The position numbers and the translations under genes are program-made. Under the pieces are notes generated by a model, which ran no database searches, was not told where the DNA came from, and saw only the letters and a program-made list of their open reading frames with translations. From Apostichopus japonicus (taxonomy: Eukaryota > Echinodermata > Holothuroidea > Aspidochirotida > Stichopodidae), in NCBI RefSeq assembly GCF_037975245.1, contig NC_092575.1, positions 7,353,001 through 7,413,000 on the forward strand: DNA of 60,000 nt, in the 5' to 3' direction. Shown here one piece after another: positions 38,223 through 51,118 of this stretch; position 1 is the first letter of the stretch, and the number at the start of each line of letters is the position of its first letter.

Positions 38223-38500
38223 AGTACCGGTGTGAAGTTAGATACTTATTCCCCGTTCCTCGTTCGATATTCGCGTATGAGTAACTGAGCTAGCTATTCA
38301 GTTACGTATTCGACAATGATATCGACGTAACACCTCTGGCAAGACAAAAGCTTCTTACAAGATGTTCGACATATGGTCGTGGAAAGAGGTTTTATCAATG
38401 GCCCATGGGTCATATGAACTGTAACGACTATGTGGAAGGGTACCATAATGCATCTTGCCCGGTCCAAATAGTTCTTGACCAACTAAAATGACCAGTACTT
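38223..38500 (+). repeat. Left terminal inverted repeat of the foldback element
   Basis: Matches 49887-50164 in inverse orientation with few substitutions and small indels. The outer 160 bp or so is unique; the inner part grades into the first, diverged satellite monomer (GGTACCATAATGCATCTTGC). Confidence 0.9.
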
Positions 38501-41345
38501 CATCAGTTCTTAAATTAATGTAACTGGACCAGAAAAAATCACTTTAGGCCCTAATCAAGACTAGCACGCCTTGGACCACCTTACCAATGGGTCATATGAA
38601 TTCTTAACACATTGTAGAAGGATACCATAATGCGTCTTGCCCGGTCCAAAGAGTGTTTGACCAATTAAAATGACCATTAAATCAACATTTTTGTAAATAA
38701 ATGTAACGGGAACTGAAATAAAAACATTTGGGCCCTAATCAAAACCAGCACGTCTTGGACCGCCTAACCAATGGGTCATAGGAAGTCTAAGGACCTTGTA
38801 GAAGGGTAACATAATGCGTCTTGCTCGGTCCAAAGCGTGCTTGACCAATATAAATGACCACTAAATCATTACTTCTTTAATGAGTGTAACGGGACCACGA
38901 AAAAGCTTTGGGCCCTAATCCATGCAGCACGCCTTGGACCACCTAACCAATGGGTAACATTAACTCTAAGGACATTGTAGAAGAGTACCATAATGCGTCT
39001 TGCCCGGTCCAAAGCGTGCTTGACCAATTAAACTGACCATTAAATCATTACTTCATCATCGAGTGTAACGGGACCACAAAAAAGCTTTGGGCCTAATCCA
39101 TGCAGCACGCTTTGGACCACCAAACCGATGGTTAACATGAACTCTAAGGACATTGTAGAAGAGTACCATAATGCGTCTTGCCCGGTCCAAAGCGTGCTTG
39201 ACCAATTTAAATGACCACTAAATCATTACTTCTTTAATGAGTGAAACGGGACCACGAAAAGCTTTGGGCCCTAATCCATGCAGCACGCTTTGGACCACCT
39301 AACCGATGGTTAACATGAACTCTAAGGACATTGTAAAAGAGTACCATAATGCGTCTTGCCCGGTCCAAAGAGTGCTTGACCAATTAAACTGACCATTAAA
39401 TCATTACTTCATCATCGAGTGTAACGGGACCACGAAAAAGCTTTGGGCCCTAATCCATGCAGCACGCCTTGGACCACCTAACCAATGGGTAACATGTACT
39501 CTAGGGACATTGTAGAAGAGTACCATAATGCGTCTTGCCCGGTCCAAAGAGTGCTTGACCAATTTAAATGACCACTAAATCATTACTTCTTTAATGAGTG
39601 TAATTGGACCATAAAAAAGCTTTGGGCCCTAATCCATGCAGCACGCTTTGGACCACCTAACCAATGGGTAACATGTACTCTAAGGACATTGTAGAAGAGT
39701 ACCATAATGCGTCTTGCCCGGTCCAAAGCGTGCTTGACCAATTAAACTGACCACTAAATTATTACTACATCATCGAGTGTAACGGGACCACGAAAAAGCT
39801 TTGGGCCCTCATCCATGCAACACGCTTTGGACCACCTAACCAATGGGTAACATGTACTCTAAGGACATTGTAAAAGAGTACCATAATGCGTCTTGCCCGG
39901 TCCAAAGAGTGCTTGACCAATTTAAATGACCACTAAATCATTACTTCTTTAATGAGTGTAATTGGACCATGAAAAAGCTTTGGGCCCTAATCCATGCAGC
40001 ACGCCTTGGACCACCTAACCAATGGGTAACATGTACTCTAAGGACATTGTAGAAGAGTACCATAATGCGTCTTGCCCGGTCCAAAGCGTGCTTGACCAAT
40101 TTAAATGACCACTAAATCATTACTTCATCATCGAGTGTAACGGGACCACGAAAAAGCTTTGGGCCCTCATCCATGCAGCACGCTTTGGACCACCTAACCA
40201 ATCGGTAAAATGTACTCTAAAGACATTGTAGAAGAGTACCATAATGCGTCTTGCCCGGTCCAAAGCGTGCTTGACCAATTAAACTGACCTTTAAATCATT
40301 ACTTATTAAATGAGTGCAAAGGGACCGCGAAAAAACTTTGGGCCCTAATCCATGCAGCACGCTTTGGACCACCTAACCAATCGGTAACATGTACTCTAAG
40401 GACATTGTAGAAGAGTACCATAATGCGTCTTGCCCGGTCCAAAGAGTGCTTGACCAATTTAAATGACCACTAAATCATTACTACATCATCGAGTGTAACG
40501 GGACCACGAAAAAGCTTTGGGCCCTCATCCATGCAGCACGCTTTGGACCACCTAACCAATCGGTAAAATGTACTCTAAAGACATTGTAGAATAGTACCAT
40601 AATGCGTCTTGCCCGGTCCAAAGCGTGCTTGACCAATTAAACTGACCATTAAATCATTACTTCATCATCGAGTGTAACGGGACCACGAAAAAGCTTTGGG
40701 CCCTAATCCATGCAGCACGCTTTGGACCACCAAACCGATGGTTAACATAAACTCTAAGGACATTGTAGAAGAGTACCGTAATGCGTCTTGCCCGGTCCAA
40801 AGAGTGCTTGACCAATTAAACTGACCATTAAATCATTACTTCATCATCGAGTGTAACGGGACCACGAAAAAGCTTTGGGCCCTAATCCATGCAGCACGCC
40901 TTGGACCACCTAACCAATGGGTAACATGTACTCTAGGGACATTGTAGAAGAGTACCATAATGCGTCTTGCCCGGTCCAAAGAGTGCTTGACCAATTTAAA
41001 TGACCACTAAATCATTACTTCTTTAATGAGTGTAATTGGACCAAGAAAAAGCTTTGGGCCCTAATCCATGCAGCACGCTTTGGACCACCTAACCAATGGG
41101 TAACATGTACTCTAAGGACATTGTAGAAGAGTACCATAATGCGTCTTGCCCGGTCCAAAGCGTGCTTGACCAATTTAAATGACCACTAAATCATTACTTC
41201 TTTAATGAGTGAAACGGGACCACGAAAAGCTTTGGGCCCTAATCCATGCAGCACGCTTTGGACCACCTAACCAATCGGTAACATGTACTCTAAGGACATT
41301 GTAGAAGAGTACCATAATGCGTCTTACCCGGTCCAAAGAGTATTT
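38459..41345 (+). repeat. 179-bp satellite array, left arm, 17 monomers
   Basis: The CCGGTCCAAAG anchor recurs at about 38460, 38640, 38819, 39004, 39182 and onwards to 41329. The outer three monomers are diverged, the inner ones nearly identical. Each contains GGTCCAAAGCGTGCT and, inverted, AGCACGCTTTGGACC (for example 39184-39198 and 39282-39296). Confidence 0.97.
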
Positions 41346-42257
41346 GACCAATACAAACGACTAATGCACAATCATTATCCAGTAGATTCATCAATATCTT
41401 CTTTTTTGAATTTCAACTCTACGTCTGTACCAGTGTGGTGATACAAAACAAAAGCAACACCTTTGGCTCGCAAGTTTAATGCTTATTGGTGCTTTACAAT
41501 CATCAGCATACAAAGTTTCCTTCCCATTCCGGAGAAACACACGCGCACTCTTCTTCTTTTTTGGGGGGGGGGGGAGGGCCCTTAGCGCAACTACATTTTC
41601 AGAAGGAAGTGATTTCTGTAGACTGGCAACGAACTGAAAACGTTTTTGTTTTAATTATTCGTTTATAGAACTAAATTTTATTTCTTTTATTCATTTCACC
41701 CGTCAACCCTTCACATATTTACAGATTCAAAGAACAAAGAAGTGTTCTTGCCTCTCTTCTTGAAAGTGGTTTTGAACGCTTTAACCCCCATCGTAGATTC
41801 TGAAAGATTCCACTGCTACATTGTAGAGCTGACCATGGAGCTATAAACAGACAATCAGTCATCTCGGGTCAAGCGGAGATAAACTGACTTTAATAGTTTA
41901 TTTAGCAAAATAGTCTTCAAGTGAAATAGGTCTACCCAGACATATATTTTATGCCGAAATCCCTTTCTGATTTATTTATGATCTCCATTAGCCATAGTTG
42001 GTAATGAACCATCCAAGTTACCCTATAGTGCCATTCTATGCATTTTGATTTTATCGTGTTCCCATGCATGTGCTTGTTCTTTCTCTTAGCGATTTTTCAA
42101 TAGAAAGTTTCTATTGGAGTGTAGAAGGCAAATCCACCATAAAAAGTCTCACTGGGTTTATTCCAACTAAACATAGACCAGAGTTAGTGTGACTTTTTAG
42201 TTGATTTCCTTTCATTCAGTTCTACCTAATTATTAATTATAACGTCCATAATCTAGC

Positions 42258-43562
42258 CAAGGACGTCGCTAGAGGGGGTGTGGGGTGTCTCATCCCCCCC
42301 CCCCAATCTTGGTAAAACTGACGAAAGTTGGAAAATTTTTGTGCGACAGTCGGAATTTCCGACTGTCGCACTCGAATTTTTCCGACTGGCGCACTCGAAT
42401 TTTCAAATATTCTTGTAGTGACCTAAAATTTTCGGTCAAAATTGACCTTGAATCAGTCATATTTGCTACGATTTCCTTGTCACAATGAGAAATTGTATGT
42501 CGCGATCTTTATACTCCACCATACAAAACTTCGTATGATTTTGAATACTCTAAAAAAAAATGCCTAATAGAACTTCTGCACAACATATACTATTAAAACG
42601 CTCAATGCTAATCTACGGAAGCTTAAAATTGCCATCAACATAAGAAAAACTTTGCCCCATAAGGTGAAATTTTTCTGTAAATTGTTTAGATAACAAGATA
42701 AAATGTTATCAAAAAACAGAAAAATGTTGCATTGCTTACTTGCTTTAAATGAGTAATTGAACAATTTTGTGAAAAATGTTTAATTGAAAACTAATCAAAT
42801 CTCGTCAATTAGTCATTTTTTGCTGCAAAATGTTCATTTGTTTACTTCATTCCATAAGAACAATTGAAAAACTTTTCTGAGAAATGTTTAATTGACAACT
42901 TATCTTATCTCGTCAATTGGACATTTTTGGCAAAATGTTCAATTGTTTACTTCATTCCAATTGAGCAATTGAAAAAATTTCTGCAAAATGTTTAATTGAC
43001 AACTTATCGTATAACGTCAACTCAACATTTTTCTGCAAAATGTTTAATTGTTCACATCATTCCAAATGCTCAGTTGGAATGAAGTGAACAATGTTTTTTT
43101 TTATTCATGTGAGTGATAAATAGCCCCACCCCACCCCCAAGAAAATAATATTAAGCCCGCTAGGAAAAAGCACTGTATTTTTGGGTAATTCACTATGTCG
43201 TCGAATATAATTTTCGAAAAAAAGTTTCCCCTTTGTTACATTAACATAGCTTTTTTAGTCAGTAGTCTATGTAGCTTATCAAGCAGATAACTTGTACTCA
43301 GTTGCTTACTCGCTTAACCAGAGTGATTGATAAGTTTGTAAAGTGAGGGCCAGTGGTACAAATGTACCGAGAAAAGTTTGGAACAAAAGTGCAGTCGCGA
43401 AAGATAGGGTGTCTGACTGACACTGACCGTATCGTTGACGAGTATAGTGCGGGGGGGGGGGGGGGGTACAAGGCAGCAGTCGGAATTTTCTGGCTCCAAA
43501 ACCCATCCAGTTGGAATTTCAGCCACTAAACCCCCAATCATCATGCATTAGCTACGTCCCTG
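42258..43562. mobile_element. Nested hAT-like nonautonomous element
   Basis: Left end CAAGGACGTCGCTAG, right end the inverse of CAGGGACGTAGCTAA; flanks AATCTAGC (42250-42257) and TATCTAGC (43563-43570), an 8-bp duplication with one mismatch. It contains a perfect 15-bp-arm hairpin and a diverged repeat of about 120 bp (42740-43090) with TTCAATTGTTTACTTCATTC motifs. No coding capacity. Confidence 0.75.
42341..42371. repeat. Perfect hairpin
   Basis: GTGCGACAGTCGGAA is followed after one base by its exact reverse complement. A partly matching third copy (CCGACTGGCGCAC) follows at about 42381. It lies inside the nested hAT-like element. Confidence 0.9.
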
Positions 43563-44884
43563 TATCTAGCTATACAAAGTTTACACAATACACAAAACAC
43601 ATTCAATCCATTAGCAAAAGTGCTAGATTTAAGGTCAATTTCGCGTTTGTTAATTTAAGTCAAAAATACACTTTCTAATCACTTACAATTGTATTTAATG
43701 TATTAATTCTTCGGTAAATATCAATTAGGCTATATGCTGAGTCAATTATGGAAGTATAGAAGTCAAGAGAAATATTACATGCTTAATATCCACCCCCCCC
43801 CCCCCCCACCACTCCCCATTTATTCTCTGATTGGATTGAAATGTACTTGCAGAAGAAAAATTTTCATGCCAAATTACTTTAATCTGGTAGAATTGATACA
43901 CTTTTACCAATCTATGTGCAAAGATGTTCCATACACTATTACTCAATACTTCATGAGATAAATTTGAAGGAGCGGAATAAAGGACCATGCGTTCTGATTG
44001 TAATTGAATGATTCATTCAGGATGTTTCCTAGAAGTTTTCTCTCGTAAAAGAGCGCTTGAACATTAGGCTCGAACTAATTGATACCGATGTACGAGCTGA
44101 CTGCCTACCGTCATTTAACGTCCATGGAATACCTTTAAAAGGCTGAGAGTTCATATTTATCATAGCGTGATTGCTCCCTTGCGTCGAACCATTAAAATTG
44201 ATAGATAACTGAAATAATCTGCAGCATGTTGACAGTTTAACTGCTTTTTTGCATTTGTATTCCCAAATGAATGAAATATCGGAATATCTTTCCTTCTACG
44301 AATGTCTCTGACCCACGTTAGGAGAGTTAAAGTGATATTGTTCAATGTTTGAACGTTACTGCATGTACCATTAATTCATGGACCATGGTACTTGGTAGGC
44401 CTATATAGGGGATGGTTTATTTCTTTGATTGTTTCTCCGGCTGTAAGCTTCATAAGCTTCATAGGGCTATCATGACAGTGCAAGCCTGCTACAAGCCTGC
44501 TACAGCCTTGCTACGGCCTTGCTACAGCCATAGAAAGATGCTGTCGCTTTATGCCATCGTGTTCAAATATCTGCCACATTGCAATTTTTCCCTTTTGATT
44601 AGGCTGAAATTTCGTAAGTGATTTGAGTAAGTTAAAGTGTTATATGCTAACATATCGATGAATTCGGAAGTCATTTAGAGGCTTTTTTAAATTGTAAAAA
44701 CTTTCCGAAAGAATTTGGCCATGTATATAGACATTCTGCCATTAATTGGAATGCACTTAAAACGAGTTCTCTCTTTTTCATTCCTTGAGGGTCCCAAGTG
44801 CAATTTGTAATGCTAACGGTTGACACTAAACGCACGATACATAACATATGAGATGGACACTCATTTAAGAAGTGATGATGTAGT

Positions 44885-47800
44885 GGTCATTTAAATTGGT
44901 CAAGCACACTTTGGACCTGGCAAGACGTATTATGGTACTCTTCTACACTGTCTTAAAAAATCATATGACCCATCGGTTAGGTGGTCCAAGGCGTTCTGGT
45001 CTGGATTAGGGCCCAAAGCTTTTTCGTGGTCCCTTTTCACTCATTAAAGAAGCAATGATTTAGTGGTCATTTAAATTGGTCAAGCACGCTTTGGACCGGG
45101 CGAGACGCATTATGGTACCCTTCTACAATGTCCTTAGAGTTCATGTTAACCATCGGTTTGGTGGTCCAAAGCGTGCTGCATGGATTAGGGCCCAAAGCTT
45201 TTTCGTGGTCCCTTTTCACTCATTAAAGAAGCAATGATTTAATGGTCATTTAAATTGGTCAAGCACGCTTTGGACCGGGCGAGACGCATTATGGTACCCT
45301 TCTACAATGTCCTTAGAGTTCATGTTTACCATCGGTTTGGTGGTCCAAAGCGTGCTGCATGGATTAGGGCCCAAAGCTTTTTCGTGGTCCCGTTACACTC
45401 GATGATGAAGTAATGATTTAGTGGTCATTTAAATTGGTCAAGCACGCTTTGGACCGGGCAAGACGCATTATGGTACTCTTCTACAATGTCCTTAGAGTTA
45501 ATGTTACCCATCGGTTAGGTGGTCCAAAGCGTGCTGCATGGATTAGGGCCCAAAGCTTTTTCATAGTCCAATTACACTCATTAAAGAAGTAATGATTTAA
45601 TGGTCATTTAAATTGGTCAAGCACGCTTTGGACCGGGCGAGACGCATTATGGTACCCTTCTACAATGTCCTTAGAGGTCATGTTAACCATCGGTTTGGTG
45701 GTCCAAAGCGTGCTGCATGGATTAGGGCCCAAAGCTTTTTCGTGGTCCCTTTTCACTCATTAAAGAAGCAATGATTTAATGGTCATTTAAATTGGTCAAG
45801 CACGCTTTGGACCGGGCGAGACGCATTATGGTACCCTTCTACAATGTCCTTAGAGTTCATGTTTACCATCGGTTTGGTGGTCCAAAGCGTGCTGCATGGA
45901 TTAGGGCCCAAAGCTTTTTCGTGGTCCCGTTACACTCGATGATGAAGTAATGATTTAGTGGTCATTTAAATTGGTCAAGCACGCTTTGGACCGGGCAAGA
46001 CGCATTATGGTACTCTTCTACAATGTCCTTAGAGTTAATGTTACCCATCGGTTAGGTGGTCCAAAGCGTGCTGCATGGATTAGGGCCCAAAGCTTTTTCA
46101 TAGTCCAATTACACTCATTAAAGAAGTAATGATTTAATGGTCATTTAAAATGGTCAAGCACTCTTTGGACCGGGCAAGACGCATTATGGTACTCTTCTAC
46201 AATGTCCTTAGAGTACATGTTACCCATTGGTTAGGTGGTCCAAAGCGTGCTGCATGGATTAGGGCCCAAAGCTTTTTCATAGTCCAATTACACTCATTAA
46301 AGAAGTAATGATTTAATGGTCATTTAAAATGGTCAAGCACTCTTTGGACCGGGCAAGACGCATTATGGTACTCTTCTACAATGTCCTTAGAGTACATGTT
46401 ACCCATTGGTTAGGTGGTCCAAAGCGTGCTGCATGGATTAGGGCCCAAAGCTTTTTCTTGGTCCAATTACACTCATTAAAGAAGTAATGATTTAGTGGTC
46501 ATTTAAATTGGTCAAGCACGCTTTGGACCGGGCAAGACGCATTATGGTACTCTTTTACAATGTCCTTAGAGTACATGTTACCCATTGGTTAGGTGGTCCA
46601 AAGCGTGCTGCATGGATAAGGGCCCAAAGCTTTTTCATGGTCCAATTACACTCATTGAAGAAGTAATGATTTAGTGGTCATTTAAATTGGTCAAGCACTC
46701 TTTGGACCGGGCAAGACGCATTATGGTACTCTTCTACAATGTCCTTAGAGTTTATATTACCCATTGGTTAGGTGGTCCAAGGCGTGCTGCATGGATTAGG
46801 GCCCAAAGCTTTTCGTGGTCCCGTTTCACTCATTTAAGAAGTGATGATGTAGTGGTCATTTTAATTGGTCAAGCACACTTTGGACCTGGCAAGACGTATT
46901 ATGGTACTCTTCTACACTGTCTTAAAAAATCATATGACCCATCGGTTAGGTGGTCCAAGGCGTTCTGGTCTGGATTAGGGCCCAAAGCTTTTTCGTGGTC
47001 CCTTTTCACTCATTAAAGAAGCAATGATTTAGTGGTCATTTAAATTGGTCAAGCACGCTTTGGACCGGGCGAGACGCATTATGGTACCCTTCTACAATGT
47101 CCTTAGAGTTCATGTTAACCATCGGTTTGGTGGTCCAAAGCGTGCTGCATGGATTAGGGCCCAAAGCTTTTTCGTGGTCCCTTTTCACTCATTAAAGAAG
47201 CAATGATTTAATGGTCATTTAAATTGGTCAAGCACGCTTTGGACCGGGCGAGACGCATTATGGTACCCTTCTACAATGTCCTTAGAGTTCATGTTTACCA
47301 TCGGTTTGGTGGTCCAAAGCGTGCTGCATGGATTAGGGCCCAAAGCTTTTTCGTGGTCCCTTTTCACTCGATGATGAAGTAATGATTTAGTGGTCATTTA
47401 AATTGGTCAAGCACGCTTTGGACCGGGCGAGACGCATTATGGTACTCTTCTACAATGTCCTTAGAGTTCATGTTAACCATCGGTTTGGTGGTCCAAAGCG
47501 TGCTGCATGGATTAGGGCCCAAAGATTTTTCGTGGTCCCGTTACACTCGATGATGAAGTAATGATTTCATGGTCAGTTTAATTGGTCAAGCACGCTTTGG
47601 ACCGGGCAAGACGCATTATGGTACTCTTCTACAATGTCCTTAGAGTTAATGTTACCCATCGGTTAGGTGGTCCAAAGCGTGCTGCATGGATTAGGGCCCA
47701 AAGCTTTTTCATAGTCCAATTACACTCATTAAAGAAGTAATGATTTAGTGGTCATTTAAAATGGTCAAGCACTCTTTGGACCGGGCAAGACGCATTATGG

Positions 47801-49950
47801 TACTCTTCTACAATGTCCTTAGAGTACATGTTACCCATTGGTTAGGTGGTCCAAAGCGTGCTGCATGGATTAGGGCCCAAAGCTTTTTCTTGGTCCAATT
47901 ACACTCATTAAAGAAGTAATGATTTAGTGGTCATTTAAATTGGTCAAGCACGCTTTGGACCGGGCAAGACGCATTATGGTACTCTTTTACAATGTCCTTA
48001 GAGTACATGTTACCCATTGGTTAGGTGGTCCAAAGCGTGCTGCATGGATTAGGGCCCAAAGCTTTTTCGTGGTCCCGTTACACTCGATGATGAAGTAATG
48101 ATTTAGTGGTCATTTAAATTGGTCAAGCACGCTTTGGACCGGGCGAGACGCATTATGGTACTCTTCTACAATGTCCTTAGAGTTCATGTTAACCATCGGT
48201 TTGGTGGTCCAAGGCGTGCTGCATGGATTAGGGCCCAAAGATTTTTCGTGGTCCCGTTACACTCGATGATGAAGTAATGATTTCATGGTCAGTTTAATTG
48301 GTCAAGCACGCTTTGGACCGGGCAAGACGCATTATGGTACTCTTCTACAATGTCCTTAGAGTTAATGTTACCCATCGGTTAGGTGGTCCAAAGCGTGCTG
48401 CATGGATTAGGGCCCAAAGCTTTTTCATAGTCCAATTACACTCATTAAAGAAGTAATGATTTAATGGTCATTTAAAATGGTCAAGCACTCTTTGGACCGG
48501 GCAAGACGCATTATGGTACTCTTCTACAATGTCCTTAGAGTACATGTTACCCATTGGTTAGGTGGTCCAAAGCGTGCTGCATGGATTAGGGCCCAAAGCT
48601 TTTTCTTGGTCCAATTACACTCATTAAAGAAGTAATGATTTAGTGGTCATTTAAATTGGTCAAGCACGCTTTGGACCGGGCAAGACGCATTATGGTACTC
48701 TTTTACAATGTCCTTAGAGTACATGTTACCCATTGGTTAGGTGGTCCAAAGCGTGCTGCATGGATAAGGGCCCAAAGCTTTTTCATGGTCCAATTACACT
48801 CATTGAAGAAGTAATGATTTAGTGGTCATTTAAATTGGTCAAGCACTCTTTGGACCGGGCAAGACGCATTATGGTACTCTTCTACAATGTCCTTAGAGTT
48901 TATATTACCCATTGGTTAGGTGGTCCAAGGCGTGCTGCATGGATTAGGGCCCAAAGCTTTTCGTGGTCCCGTTTCACTCATTAAAGAAGTAATGATTTAG
49001 TGGTCATTTAAATTGGTCAAGCACGCTTTGGACCGGGCAAGACGCATTATGGTACTCTTCTACAATGTCCTTAGAGTTCATGTTAACCATCGGTTTGGTG
49101 GTCCAAAGCGTGCTGCATGGATTAGGGCCCAAAGCTTTTTCGTGGTCCCGTTACACTCGATGATGAAGTAATGATTTAATGGTCAGTTTAATTGGTCAAG
49201 CACGCTTTGGACCGGGCAAGACGCATTATGGTACTCTTCTTCAATGTCCTTAGAGTTCATGTTAACCATCGGTTTGGTGGTCCAAAGCGTGCTGCATGGA
49301 TTAGGGCCCAAAGCTTTTTCGTGGTCCCGTTACACTCGATGATGAAGTAATGATTTCATGGTCAGTTTAATTGGTCAAGCACGCTTTGGACCGGGCAAGA
49401 CGCATTATGGTACTCTTCTACAATGTCCTTAGAGTTAATGTTACCCATCGGTTAGGTGGTCCAAAGCGTGCTGCATGGATTAGGGCCCAAAGCTTTTTCG
49501 TGGTCCCGTTACACTCATTGAAGAAGTAATGATTTAATGGTCATTTAAATTGGTCAAGCACTCTTTGGACCGGGCAAGACGCATTAAGTTACCCTTCTAC
49601 AAGGTCCTCAGACTTCCCATGACCCATTGGTTGGGCGGTCCAAGGCGTGCTGGATTTGATTAGGGCCCAAATGTTTTTATTTCAGTTCCCGTTACATTTA
49701 TTTAAAAAAAATGTTGATTTAATGGTCATTTTAATTGGTCAAGCACTCTTTGGACCGGGCAAGACGCATTATGGTATCCTTCTACAATGTGTTAAGAATT
49801 CATATGACCCATTGGTAAGGTGGTCCAAGGCGTGCTAGTCTTGATTAGGGCCTAAAGTAATTTTTTTACATTAATTTAAGAGCTGATGAAGTACTGGTCA
49901 TTTTAGTTGGTCAAAAACTATTTGGACCGGGCAAGATGCATTATGGTACC
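44885..49950 (-). repeat. 179-bp satellite array, right arm, 29 monomers
   Basis: Inverse orientation of the left array. The anchor TTGGACCGGGC recurs about every 179 bp from 44912 to 49931. Variant monomers recur at multiples of the unit: the CACACTTTGGACCTGG variant at 44906 and 46875 (about 11 units apart) and AAAGATTTTTCG at 47521 and 48237 (4 units), showing higher-order amplification. Confidence 0.97.
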
Positions 49951-50183
49951 CTTCTACATAGTTATTAGAGTTCATATGACCCATGGGCCATAGATAAACC
50001 TTTTTCCACGACCATATGTTGAACATCTTGTAAGAAAGCTTTTGTCTTGCCAGAGGTGTTACGTCGATACCATTGTCGAATACGTAACTGAATCGGTAGC
50101 AGTTACTCATTCGCGAATGTCGAACGAGGAACGGGGAATAAGTATCTAACTTCACACCGGTACTGTTAGTGGCATACACAGTG

Positions 50184-50626
50184 CAGTGTTACCAGCGACA
50201 ATTGACGAAAAAACGCTAGATTTGCGAAAATAAAACCCTAGAAAACGGTAAATGGTAGTTTCCCTAACTTTCGTGTTGTTTCGAGTCAATTTAGAACAGA
50301 TTCGTAGGATGAATGGTCACCGATCACAAAATAGATTTTGAATAGTTGATTTGAGTGATAGTCTGACCCAGAAAATTTGAAAAAAATATTGAAATTTTCG
50401 GTAGGAAAGTCCGAAGATTGGGCAAAAATACTCAAAATAAATTGGATGGGTCTCCAAGTAAGAATTTTGTCTAAAAAATCTGAAAAAAGGTCTATTTTTT
50501 GTAAATTTAACTAGTTTTAGGCAAAAAACGCTAGAATTACCAAAATTAGAAAAAACGTGCGCTAGAACCCCAGAAATGACTAAAAACGCTAGATCTAGTG
50601 TAAAAACGCTAACTCTGGTAACACTG
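50184..50626. mobile_element. hAT-like MITE with perfect 8-bp target duplication
   Basis: Begins CAGTGTTACCAGCGA and ends with the inverse of CAGTGTTACCAGAGT; ACACAGTG flanks both sides (50176-50183 and 50627-50634). Subterminal AAAAACGCTAGA motifs recur. At 443 bp it is noncoding. It inserted 20 bp outside the right end of the foldback element. Confidence 0.9.
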
Positions 50627-51118
50627 ACACAGTGTAGTACTGGTGTCTGCTGTCGCAGAGCGAGTTCAGCACTTTATGGAACGCCCTTTCCGCATTAAAA
50701 CACCCTGTCAGATGTGAGTCCATATCCTAATAAATTTCTATGGACCATACATTACTTCCACATAACACAGTTGAGTTTATTCAGACACGAAAATTTGGAA
50801 ATCATTTCGATTTTGTATGGAATCCGTGTGAAGTTTATCCATATGGATGAGGAAGAATTTATCCAGTTATCAGATTATTATATTCATCCCATAATTTCTA
50901 AATTAAAATCTGCTATTATAACTTGTTGCACAAATGACAAAAATGGGTTAATTGTGAGAAGAGCAACAACAAATAACAGTGCTTATTAATTTGGAAGCTC
51001 AAAATTTGAAAATATCAGCTAAATTCTTTGAAAAATTCTCCAGAAGTACACATCAGATTCTCAGTTACCACTAAATGATCTAAACTGTAGATTTTTGTGC
51101 AGTAAATACACCAAAGAA

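Larger units (their letters stand above)
41346..44884. other. Central segment of the foldback element
   Basis: Non-repetitive core between the satellite arms. It holds the nested hAT-like element at 42258-43562, an 11-bp tandem repeat around 44480-44530 (AGCCTGCTACA and GCCTTGCTACG units) and poly(G) and poly(C) runs. Open frames are short and I recognise no transposase or other protein. Confidence 0.7.
38223..50164. mobile_element. Giant foldback transposon with satellite arms
   Basis: The two ends are inverted copies starting AGTACCGGTGTGAAGTTAG and about 94% identical by eye over some 280 bp, with GTT on each side (38220-38222 and 50165-50167), a possible 3-bp target duplication. Inside, both arms are arrays of one 179-bp satellite in opposite orientation (38459-41345 and 44885-49950) around a central segment. 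No transposase is visible, so it is nonautonomous. The build resembles Drosophila FB elements and sea-urchin TU elements, but those have different repeat units and TU has longer target duplications. Confidence 0.9.

Noticed and set aside
46687-47397. Open frames within the satellite arms
   Set aside because: They differ between monomers and match no protein; chance frames in a repeat.
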